From the NCBI GenBank assembly GCA_016859345.1, contig CM029121.1, forward strand, positions 8,149,911-8,213,910: 64,000 nt of DNA, written 5' to 3'. The notes beneath the pieces were generated by a model, which had not been told where the DNA came from, did no database searches, and saw only the letters and a program-made list of their open reading frames with translations. Source of the stretch: Istiophorus platypterus (Eukaryota > Chordata > Actinopteri > Istiophoriformes > Istiophoridae). Positions 12,948 through 22,990 of the stretch are shown here, piece by piece. The position numbers and the translations under genes are program-made. How positions within the stretch are numbered: the first letter of the stretch is position 1; every line of letters starts with the position of its first letter.

Positions 12948-13040
12948 TGGATGACCCACTGAACTGATGACGGCAGAAAGTACTGAGAAAGGTCCTACGT
13001 GACAAGAACACGGAATAAACTAAACTCCACAGTTAATCAA
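12948..13040 (+). other. RIBC gene 3' UTR with poly(A) signal
   Basis: A canonical AATAAA at 13014-13019 lies about 67 bases after the TGA at 12945-12947, suggesting a very short 3' UTR. The 3' end is inferred from this signal only. Confidence 0.6.
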
Positions 13041-13198
13041 CAATTCTGTTTAATTTTGTCAAGTTTTGTCAGTTTTGTTTGGAGAGTTCACAACATTAAA
13101 ATATGTCTGGATAATGCTGATAATTGCTCATTTGATTTGAGACTATTACTTCCAACTAAAGACAAACATTATACATGTTCTGGTTTCTTGTCAGTTTT

Positions 13199-13395
13199 TT
13201 TATTAAATTTCTTAAAATGTGCCTATATGAGCAAAGGTCAACTATTCCCCATTCAAAAAAAACTATGTGCAGGACTGTCTGCATTTTCCCTTTCCATTCA
13301 CCTATGCCAAAAGGCATGCTTTTCTCAAAGGTGGTATGAAGCATGCTGAAGATTGTCCTACAGACAATGTTTAAAAAATGACTATGGTTTTCTTT
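13199..13395 (-). other. ada2: ada2 3' UTR with candidate poly(A) signal
   Basis: Reading on the minus strand after the TAG at 13398-13396, the first canonical AATAAA is the complement of TTTATT at 13199-13204. The 3' end of ada2 would then lie within about 200 bases of the 3' end of the convergent RIBC gene. Position only; no transcript data. Confidence 0.5.
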
Positions 13396-16300
13396 CTAAA
13401 GGGAATTTTCAGAGACAAACTTATCCCATTTTCTCTGCCACAGAGCCAAGACTTCCTCCTGTTGTTTTGGAGACAAAGAACTGTACCTGAAAACAGATGA
13501 GGAAATGTAAGAGAGCAGTCAGCAGAAAAACTTTGGTTAAAAGCATGTGAGCACACACAATTTAGTTTAAATATGTTAATCACGTTTCAGATGAACCTTA
13601 CCTTATAGAGTTTATGGCCAACTGTTTGAGGGAGCCTATGTGGGACCTAAGCCCACCAAAACCCACAAAAGCTTCATAGAAGTCATAAGAGAGGCCAGAG
13701 GCACCGAATATGGCAGGGTCATCAGAACTGATGACCACTGGGTGGTTCTCTGACATCAGAGCAGCTGCTGGATGGTTCCTCATATCTTTTACCAACTTCA
13801 ACACCTAAATGAGGACACGAGAGGAGATACTTGTTTGTAAGATGCAAGATCAATTCAAATACATTATGTACCACACTCTAGTAGCTGGAAAGCATCAGTA
13901 TCTTTATTGTAGAGCTTTGTTCACAGGATGATGGTGTACCTGGTTAGAGATGGGGCAAACTTCCACAGCCACGCCTCTCTTCCTAGACAGATCTTTGGCC
14001 ACTGGGTGGCGAAGCAGAGCAAATCCATGGCCAATGCGTGAAGTGTTGAACAAAAGAGCATCCAACAGATTCTGGTCAACCTCTGTGCCCTCAAGATCTG
14101 TTTGTAGTAGAGAGAAATAAAAGTGCATGTTATTCTGTGGAATATATTATAAATAAAGATTTAGGGTTCTTAAATCATTCTTATACAGGTTCTCCACTTG
14201 TTAAAGGTTTCATCTCTTTGGTTTTGCTGCAGTTTGGGCTGGAGAACAGGGAGAAAAGATTGGCTTGCATGACATTTTAGTTTTTGATTTAGGGCTATAA
14301 CACTGTCACAATAATGTGCAAATACATATACCGCTCTATAACTGTATCAAATTTTTTAAATTTAAGTTCAAGCATTTATTTTTTTCCTAAACTCTGAAAC
14401 TGGCCATGCTAATTGTGACAAAAAAATTTATTCTTTGAGTGTGTGATAACTATATAGGTTGTCGGTCTCCAAGATGTATGAGGAACTTTTTTGATTGTGA
14501 ACAAAAAAAAAAAGTATCTTTGATTATATATGATTAAAATGATGCTTAAAATTGACAAAGAAAAAAATGTATCAATCATTGTGAATCAAGATTCATTTCT
14601 GTGCTACATGCTACCGTGTGAAGATCATCTACACTAAAGCACTAATGAGATTACTTGTCTCCCCAGCATGGAAAAAGAAAGGAAGCATGACCCCTCTGTC
14701 CACTGGCAGTGATAAGGCATCTCTGAAGTACCACAGGGATCTGCCTGTGTCCTCACGCCCCACCTGTACATCCAGGGAGAAAGTGAAAGGTTTTCTCTAC
14801 AAATTCTATCAGCCATGTTTAAATCAGCTTAAAGCAAGGTTTGTTTTAAGCGATAAAAAAAAAAACAGTTGTGTTGCATTTTTACCATGTGTATTGTAAG
14901 TTAAATAAAGAAAAAATCAGTCTGTACAATCTGTGCCCACTGCTACGTATGCTGCTTAACACTAATCATACAATAACTGCTGCTGCCTCTCACCAGGTCA
15001 AAACCAGCCATGATATCCGGGAAGTCTCTATGTAGCTCCATGGCCTCCTCCACACCTTCAGTCATCATGGATATATTTACTCCCCTGAAGCATTCAGTGT
15101 TTTAGTGTGATCAGTGATCATATTAACATTCACTGACATCCAACAAGCAGTATGCAATTCATTATAATATGTAAAATCCATTTGAATGGCATATAAAGCA
15201 GTCACCTATGGACTGTGAAGATGATTCTTGCTCCATAGAAGTCTGGGTGGTCTGCTCTGAACTGTCTAGTGATCTCCTGGTAGGTCTTCAGGGTCCAGGC
15301 TGTGTCGTGAACGCTGCCGTCCAGTTCATATATCTATGTACCAAAAGAAAAACAAACTTGAAAAAAAAAAACAAAAACAATGATAAATCAACAGACAGGT
15401 GAATACATCAGACATAATGACATTAATTCACCTCTGGGAGTAAAGCCCGAAGTTCTAAATAAACAATGTTGTCCATGTAGAACTCAGTGAGGCCTTGGTA
15501 GTAATAGTCTTTGAACACAGGAGCATATGTGACCAGACCCCACAATGCAAGGAACGTCTGTTCAAACCTATCCCACACCACATCCTGACTGGGGTACACC
15601 TCTTCTGGATCCTGATCAGTGAAGAGTGTCAGGTTGCCCATGATGCTGAATGTGTGAATATGAAGACATGGTTGTGATCAGATTAACTGTGCCATTTTGG
15701 GTCCATTTAGCACATTCAAACCCATTTCTTTTTTTTTAAACATTTTGTGTAGATGGTCTTCAGCGTAGCTGCACTAGTGAGTTTAACTAAAACTTACAAC
15801 CAAAGTCATCAAAAAATGTCTTAACAATCCCACTTTTTGCCCGTCCTATCAAATCAACCTTCCTTTTCTCTTCAAATCTGGTAGCCCAACTGTTTCCTGC
15901 CCCAACATCTTGTTTCAAAAGAAAACACATCACATCAGGTGAGTAATGATACAATTTAACTGCAATACAAAATGTTTCATTTTAAATATCACTAAAATTA
16001 AACCGACATCCTTGCAGCAAATGATAATTAGTGTAACGGTAAAAGAATCGTGTTTTTGAGAGATTACTTCCTGCTAGAGACTTCCTATTTTCTGTGTGGG
16101 TTTCAATGAAACTGAAAGAAGTGGCAGGTTGTGATGAAAAACTAATTTAAAGCTACTCAGTTCTGACAGCAAGATATAGATGGAACATAAAGTGATAAAA
16201 TATAATATGAGCTCAGTAGCATCAAATCACCTCTTCAGCATGGAGGAAAACAAATTAACATCAAATGCAGACAAAAATAAATATATATCAATGTGGAGTT

Positions 16301-17571
16301 TCAAAGGAGAAAAAGCCTTATTGTGATGTTATTGCATGAAATAAAATATACAGGGTTTTGTGGTTTGTTCTCCAACATTTCACCAAAATCTCTGCAGTGT
16401 CTGAACTACATCAAAGAGTAGATCACCTGTTGTCTAGATCTGTGGTGTTGATCGTCTTGGCCCTGAGGTTTTCCAGCAGATTCCAGGGGGAGCAATGTGG
16501 CAGAGGTTTGGGCCGTCGAGCTGAGAAGATGAACCTGATGGACTGGTTGTCAGTGAAGCACATGTAGCAGTGGGACCGATAGGTCACGTTGTGGACCAGC
16601 CACTCTGCATCAACCATGGAGAAGTCGTGGACATGGAGAGCTCCCCCTGAAACAGTGAACTATAGAATTATAATAAAAAACTGGGATACCTGGTACAAAT
16701 CTTTTTCTGGATTAATTAAAAGCTTTTATTTATACTGTATAAACCCTGAATGGATGTGGAATCCTCCAGCATCTTTTGAGAAAACTTTGGAGTTACGTCA
16801 GTGTCTCACTATCAAGAGATCGATTTATCTACCGGTAATTGTTTTGATTAAGGGATTAATTGTTTAGCCTCTAAAATGTCAAGCTATTGTAGAACATATT
16901 CATCCCAGACTCCAAACTGACATCTTCCAATGTCTTGTTTCATCTGACCAACAGCTTCCAATGACATAAAGAGAAAATCAGATGATGTTCTCTACTGAGA
17001 GGCTATTATTTGGGATTTAGGGATAACCTGGAATTTTTTAGATGATGTCCAGTGTTTCAGAGATTATTGTTAGGGCCAGGTCATTAAGTTATATCCTTAT
17101 GTATCTGTGGCAGATAAAATGTTGTGGCAACATTAAACAGCGAATGTTTTCATAAGCACTTCAACAAAGTGCTCACTGTAACCCAAAGCTGGCGAGCAAA
17201 CAGCAAACATTAAGATGTGTACGCTTGTTATGAGTACACTTTGAGGACTGAGCTCTGAACAAACCTTTAGGCATCTTCTGCAGCAGGCTGAAGATGGGAC
17301 TACTCCTGATGAGGTGCCTGGCCTTGAAGAAGTGCATCGTGGGAGGGCAGTCTGGTCTCGCTATCTCCTTCTGTTTCATCTTAAACAGGAGAGAGTCCAG
17401 CCGCTGCTCGGTATCACTCAGCACCATCAGCCCACCTGTCTGCATGGAGCCCTCCAGCCGTATTAGGGCCTCTCTTTGTCTGGTGTCCGGGACGGACAGG
17501 CCACCGGTCAGTTGGTACAGAAGGAGCAGACAGATCGCGGCCGGGCGGGGGCGCTGCAGCTCGACGGCCAT
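13396..17571 (-). CDS. ada2: Secreted adenosine deaminase 2 (ADA2/CECR1; 9 coding exons, complete)
   Basis: ADA2 converts extracellular adenosine and deoxyadenosine to inosine forms and belongs to the ADGF growth-factor family. Coding exons in transcript order: 17571-17265, 16646-16427, 15645-15432, 15333-15206, 15084-14994, 14763-14655, 14097-13940, 13804-13602, 13486-13396. All junctions are GT-AG and in phase; the protein is 506 residues (human 511). A signal peptide occupies about residues 1-26. Zinc and catalytic residues are all present: HVH at 107-109, HAGE at 352-355, His380 in RIGHG, and the Asp pair 437-438 in SSDDP. The putative receptor-binding segment follows the ADGF N-terminal part, and the DNIVYLELRA block is conserved. 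It lies tail-to-tail with the RIBC gene and head to the cecr2 3' end, as in the mammalian ADA2-CECR2 pair. Paralogue a or b cannot be decided here. Confidence 0.95.
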
Positions 17572-18235
17572 GGTCCGGGACGTGGTCGGAGCTGACGTTA
17601 CGAGAGAACAGGAGATGAGTTAACGCAAAAAAGCCCACAGAGGAAACGAGAGGAGCTCACGTGGAGAACTGGGAACGGTTGCTCCGCACTGGCTGAGCTA
17701 AAACAATCCCTCAACCTCCAACAGGAGCTGGGATAGAGTAAAGAAACGGCGCTTTGTCCTCTGTTGTTGTTCCATACACTGTTTTATACAATGTTTACTT
17801 ATACCTACATGGAAGGGATATGTAGGAGAATGAGGATAAGAGCTGACGCTAAAGCGTGTGTGACCAGAGGCGGCAAATGAATAATCAACAACAGTGGCCT
17901 GGTTTACCTGCAGGTCATCGAGAAAGGGTATTTCGATTTTATTTCTTTAGAAACAAGCTAAAATACGTCCTGCTAAATCTACGTTACCTTTGATTTTGGC
18001 TTCGTAGCGTCTGACGAATGTGAAAAGCTGTATATTGACCGGAAGAGCGCAATAGGAGGCATCGACAGGTGACGACGGCGAACCTGATAACAGTCCGGCA
18101 GAGCGCTGAACAGCAGGCCCCGGCAAACACCTGCTGGACGGTGTCCGCTTCTGGCAAATGGCGTTATTTACTACGACGGCGTACCGAAAGTAAAAGAAGA
18201 CAACAAAACAAGACAACGCCGACGGCTCGTAGCGG
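17572..18235 (-). other. ada2: Probable ada2 5' UTR with a non-coding first exon
   Basis: A good minus-strand acceptor (pyrimidine tract then AG, about 17592) lies just upstream of the start codon. A matching minus-strand donor (AAAG before GTAACG) occurs at 17988. This suggests a non-coding first exon of roughly 17988-18230 spliced to the ATG exon, as in mammalian ADA2. The upstream edge of the exon is a guess. Confidence 0.4.
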
Positions 18236-18239
18236 TCCC

Positions 18240-18365
18240 TCCGGGTCTTGTTTACTTCCTACTGCTCAGCTCCTCCATCGAGCCGATTGGACAGTGCGCG
18301 TTTAGTCCCCGCCCACTTCGCCCCGATTGGCTGAAACCGAACCCCGACGACCAATTAAGCGGCGG
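18240..18365 (-). promoter_or_regulatory. ada2: Probable ada2 promoter with paired CCAAT boxes and a GC box
   Basis: On the minus strand two CCAAT boxes (complements of ATTGG at 18286-18290 and 18326-18330) lie 40 bases apart, separated by a CCCCGCCC-type GC box near 18307-18314. A further CCAAT is on the plus strand at 18351-18355. The area is CpG-rich. The spacing and its place just upstream of the putative first exon fit a TATA-less promoter. Functional assignment is inferred. Confidence 0.45.
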
Positions 18366-18369
18366 ATCG

Positions 18370-19560
18370 TGAGGATGTAAACAAGAATCGGCAAAAACAA
18401 GACGAGGATACAACGTCGATACGTCCAGTGCTCGTCAGTGTCTGAGGGAAACGTGGTTTGTTCGCTGGGCTACAGCAGGAACTTTCAACGAAAAAAGGCA
18501 TTGCATAGCATATTTGTCGACAAACTAATGACAATCAAGCACGTTTCTATTGAGGCGTACACATATTAAAAAAAAATAAGTTAGAGCAGATCCGTTAGGT
18601 GTGGACCAGAGCAAATACCGCCATTCACCAAGTCACAGTGATATGATGCTGAGACACTAGCTCTTGTTACAAACTTAAGGGGAAACTATTGGGTATTCTG
18701 GTCATGAAGGATCTGCTATTAAAATTTACATCTTGATAGAATAAAATTAATTCACATGAACAGATATATTGAATATCTTAGATGAGATAAATTAATGATA
18801 AGTCTGTGTTTCTTGTTTGTTTTCACATAAGGCTTAGATTCAAATGACATGTCAACAAATACACAAATAAAACTCTTTGCCATGGACAGAATGATACCGT
18901 ACAGGAAGAATTCTATGCTTATTTCCATCAGTCCATTATCGTTTCACGTACATGTAGGGTTCTGAACAGAACGACATTAAAGCTGCTTCAGATATTTTTA
19001 CCTTCAAGCTGTTTGTTATATTGTATCCTGTTTTCCCCTTTTAGAAGTTACTTATTTAGTCTCAATTAAAAAGTATCTTAAGTACATGCCTCATCTGCAT
19101 TTTTCTGCTGCCAGTTTTGTCCTCAGTGGGCCTGAATAAAAGAATATATTACTTGTAAGCTTTTGAGGAGCCAAAGTGCTTCCTTATCCACTGTCATCAC
19201 ATCTCATCACTGGCTCCTGCAAACAGGAGGAAGCAGCATAAGATCTGTGGAGGGTGTCTACCAAGTGGATGAGCACTAATTGAGGACGATGGTGTGAGTC
19301 GCTCCGATAGATTAATGCGTCGTCTTTCACTGGCCTTCTGGTTTAGCCATTTGCACTTCATTACTTTTGGCCTTTCCGATTCTTTAACGGATTATAGATA
19401 CACACCCCATTACTAGGGATTGGCACGGCCTTTTTGTCTATTCATTCATATCAGTATTAATTAAAGAAGGTCTGTTACAAATCTCAGGTCAAAAGAAGGG
19501 GAAAAAAAAAATCTACAGATCAGCTGATAAAGTAATGTGACTGGTAATGGAAAAAGTGTA
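18370..19560. other. Intergenic region between ada2 promoter and cecr2 3' end
   Basis: No exon, RNA gene or recognisable mobile element could be supported on either strand. The sequence is AT-rich and ordinary. Confidence 0.55.
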
Positions 19561-20003
19561 TTTTCTCCCTAAAGATAAAATTTCTTTATTGATGACGATA
19601 AATAAAACTTGTTCAAAAAAGTTATTTATTTCTAAGAAATGTACAGTAAAGAAAATACTCCGTTCCATTTCCAAAATAATCTATGTCAGTCAGATAAGAA
19701 CTTGTAAACCTCACTTAAAAATGAAACGTACAGGTCTTTTTTTTTTTCAATACCACCATGCTACTGAGGTAAAAGACAACTGCTTAGAAATAACATCAAG
19801 GAAAAAAAAAAAGAGACACCACATTTATATTAAAACAAGTCCAAAAATGTACAAAATTATTAAAAGAGCAAATAAATATGATTCACATTTAATCATGTCT
19901 AAATGGTTTTCACTAGTGCAGAGGGATGACAGCAGAGTAAATGAAGAATTGAATGCACACTTCCAATCGTCTGTTGGTGATTCTACGAACCAGAAACAAA
20001 CAT

Positions 20004-20021
20004 GTACACACACAGACACAG

Positions 20022-20050
<29 letters not shown>
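20004..20050. repeat. (CA)n microsatellite
   Basis: An almost perfect CA repeat, seen as Val/Cys or Thr/His strings in the flanking open frames. Confidence 0.9.
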
Positions 20051-20052
<2 letters not shown>

Positions 20053-22199
20053 TCCACCACATCTGTACACAAAAGGGCAGTATCACACAAATACAGATTT
20101 TTAAAAACAAAACTGCCCTTCATTTATTAGAAAACACGCTTGAGCACACTACCTCCAAAGTGGCTCACTGAATATTGAAGCAATTCCCTATTTTAAAAGA
20201 ATAGCAAGTCATCCATGACATGTCTCCTGTGACACATTTATAATATTGTCTCACAGCTTCTAGTATTTACCTATTCCACCATTTGTCCTCAAATATTTCC
20301 TTACAATGTCTTATGTACCTATTACTAAGGCCAATATATTGCTGCCACACTCTATGAAGTCTATTACAGACCTTAGACTCGAATACGGCCTACTTTGTCT
20401 CGTTTAAACTGCCTGTAGGCAGTAAGGCATGCAATCTGTACAACTGAGTCCATCACTCTCCAATAATGACATTAAAAACCGAGAGTAAAAATACCAATTA
20501 AAACCATAGTGTACACTTTAAAGGCTTGATTCTTCTAAAGAGCACCTGCACTCCGTGACAAACTGACAGCTGAATAATCACGACAGCATCTTGCTAATGG
20601 TCATTTAGCACCATACTTGGGCACAGCAACCTGACACACAAGGTTTTCTCCCAAGATGGAAAGGTATAGTAAGGCCGTTTCATCATAAGTTCTGTAAAAT
20701 TAAAAACTAAAAGTGGTGCTAAAATCATCTGCTAGTCATAAAATGTTGACCCACAGGAGTCTGGCAGAGCAAGAGAGGAACTGGAGGGGATTCTGTAGTT
20801 GCCACTTACTGGCTAGATGAGGTAGATTAATTTGCTGCCATCATGTAACTGAACAAGTGGGGACTCACAGGTGCAACATTGATATGATAGGGTGTAGGAT
20901 GCAGGAAAAAAACCCTTCAAAATATAAATCAGTTATTAGAAACTACATTGGCTGCTGAAGGCCAAAAGTAATTGTGATGACAAATGGTATGACATCAAAT
21001 TATCAGGAATGTAGAATAACTCAAATTAGATCCATTTCACTTGCAATCAACATGGTGAGAACGAGAAAAAAGAAAAACAGGATTTTAACACACTGGCGGT
21101 GTGCCAAGTAAAATATTGTTAAGGACAATGAATACAGCCCCATAAAAACATTTTTCACATGACGTGGACTGATTTGCCATAGTTGCAGTCCCATTTTCCT
21201 TTTGCTGCTCCTCTTTCAAATAATAATTCAGAAAAATACCCGTATATAGAAACTGTACACCCTGAGGATATGTTTAGTAATGACATGAGGACGAGGAAGC
21301 GCTCAAAGAAGCAACCAGGGCAGGACTGGGAATAAACAAGGAACTAAAGCTACAAATTTGTAAGTGGAATGCAAAAAAATCTCACTTAAAATAAAAAATG
21401 GGAAGAAAACAGCAGGATTTGATGTGTCTGTGGTTGTTCTCTGTATGTGCATATTCCAGCTGGTAGGATATGTCACTGTGTGAGAATTTTAGATTTGCCT
21501 CATCCGGGACAAGAGGTACATCTCTACAGTGAAGGGTTAATTAATATATATATTTTCATACATGTACAGTATATGTTAACAGGTTTTGACTAAAAATAAT
21601 TCTATCCAAGGCCTCTCAATTCCAGGATGTCTAGACTAACATTAACCTTATAGTGCATACCAGAGACAGGTATAGTCGGATACAAATAGCGCCATCCTTG
21701 TTGGTCCCTCTCTGCTAGTCAAAGACATTCGAAGGCAGCTCTGAAAGATGCATATACTGTGTGTTTACTCCAGAAATAGAGAAACACTGTTAGAGTTGGG
21801 GCTGGAAATGGACATTAAGTAACTGGGTCTTTTCAGGATGGTTTATGCCTCAGACAGATGATCATTGTTTGTGCCATTTCACAGGCAGCTGCTGTGCTGC
21901 AATTTCACATTCACTCATACATTCACAAAGGAAACCAAGGCAGTCGCAAGGGGCCTGTGAGTTGACAGGGTCAGGGTGACAGTCTCATAGTACCTCCTTT
22001 TCTACACCTGAGTTTCAAGATGGGGTTGGAACAGAAAATAGTAAAAACAACAATCCCTTTCCTCTTCACAGTCCTCAGTTCTGTCAGGTGATTCTCAGCT
22101 CTACCCAGCGTTACAGTCTGTGAACAAGATAGACAGGCTGTGTTCAGTGGCCCCTAATCCATCTATATTTGACTCCTCAAAGAGGAAAGAGCTGTCCAG

Positions 22200-22330
22200 T
22201 GTTCTTGTGCCTAGTGGTTAAAAAAAGCTGCCCTTCTGCTAGAGGATCCAGGTTCAAATGCTCTTGATGTCAAGGAACCATTCAGGTGAGATGTCCTTGA
22301 GCAAGTCAGTGAATTCCAACCAGTTTCACA
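22200..22330. repeat. tRNA-like SINE remnant within the cecr2 3' UTR
   Basis: The order 'cctagtggtta', then 'ccaggttcaaatgc' (a B-box-like block), then 'gatgtccttgagcaagtca' matches the plan of tRNA-derived fish SINE remnants, in which an internal promoter B box is followed by a 'ccttgagcaag' block. It is degenerate. Family not assigned. Confidence 0.45.
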
Positions 22331-22938
22331 GAGCTATTGGGTTGCAGACCACCATGAGCTCTGTGTGGAGAAAAGCAGGGGAATTGTTCTCCAGGGCTCC
22401 ATAACATTTCCAATTATTATCTTAGTAAAACCAGCTGTCTGGTTGGATCTTCAGGTCCAGTGGTGGGCAAAACAGGGCCAAAGGTTTTTGTCCAGTGTAA
22501 GAAAATCCCTATAAAGATGCATATGGATAAAGCATCCCCTCTGTAGTATCTTTCTGCCCAGTCAACATGGAACTATCTTCATCCTTTTGGCTCACTGCTT
22601 TGTCTAGAGGATCTCTGATAACAACATGTCTGAAAGAAGAAGAACAATTATTTTAATACCTAGAATTTTAGGAAATTTAGGACTAACACCAACCACAAAC
22701 ATGGCTTGAAAGTGTCATGGTATCAGATTTGTGTTTTGGTCCCTTCAGAAATATACAAACTAATTTTGGAAGCATTATTATATTCTAAGGAATATATCTT
22801 AGGAATCTTAGAAATACCTAAGAAATAAAATATTTAAAGGAAGGATGAAGAAATAGGAAATTGCTAAAAGCTGCGAGACAAATTTACATGTAATGTTTTA
22901 AAAAAATATTTTCACTTACTCTGATCAGATGGTGTTTG

Positions 22939-22990
22939 TCATACTCCCTGTTTACTGCTAGGGCCGCCTGGAGCAGCCATCATTTGTTGC
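22939..22990 (-). CDS. cecr2: cecr2 terminal coding exon
   Basis: A minus-strand acceptor (TTTTCATAG) precedes an exon whose frame continues the previous one: the split Gly codon is completed by the first base, and the last 16 residues are QQMMAAPGGPSSKQGV before TGA. The preceding exon's donor (CAGG/GTAAGA) is canonical, and an in-frame stop lies directly after it if the intron is kept. Phases fit exactly, but this C-terminus is not one I recognise from mammals. Confidence 0.7.

Larger units (their letters stand above)
19565..22938 (-). other. cecr2: Probable long cecr2 3' UTR, with a possible UTR intron
   Basis: About 3.3 kb downstream of the cecr2 stop has no credible coding content. Minus-strand AATAAA signals (TTTATT on the plus strand) occur at 20123-20128, about 19624 and 19585-19590, so the transcript may end anywhere in this range. 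A donor-like AGA/GTAAGT at 22920/22919 and an acceptor-like TTTCTTTCAG before 22629 suggest removal of 22630-22919 as a UTR intron. A CA microsatellite lies at about 20004-20050. Extent is inferred. Confidence 0.45.

Noticed and set aside
19547..20104. A 185-residue plus-strand open frame
   Set aside because: It is Lys/Ile-rich from AT-rich sequence and runs through a CA microsatellite into Thr/His repeats. It has no domain or splice support and lies in the probable cecr2 3' UTR.
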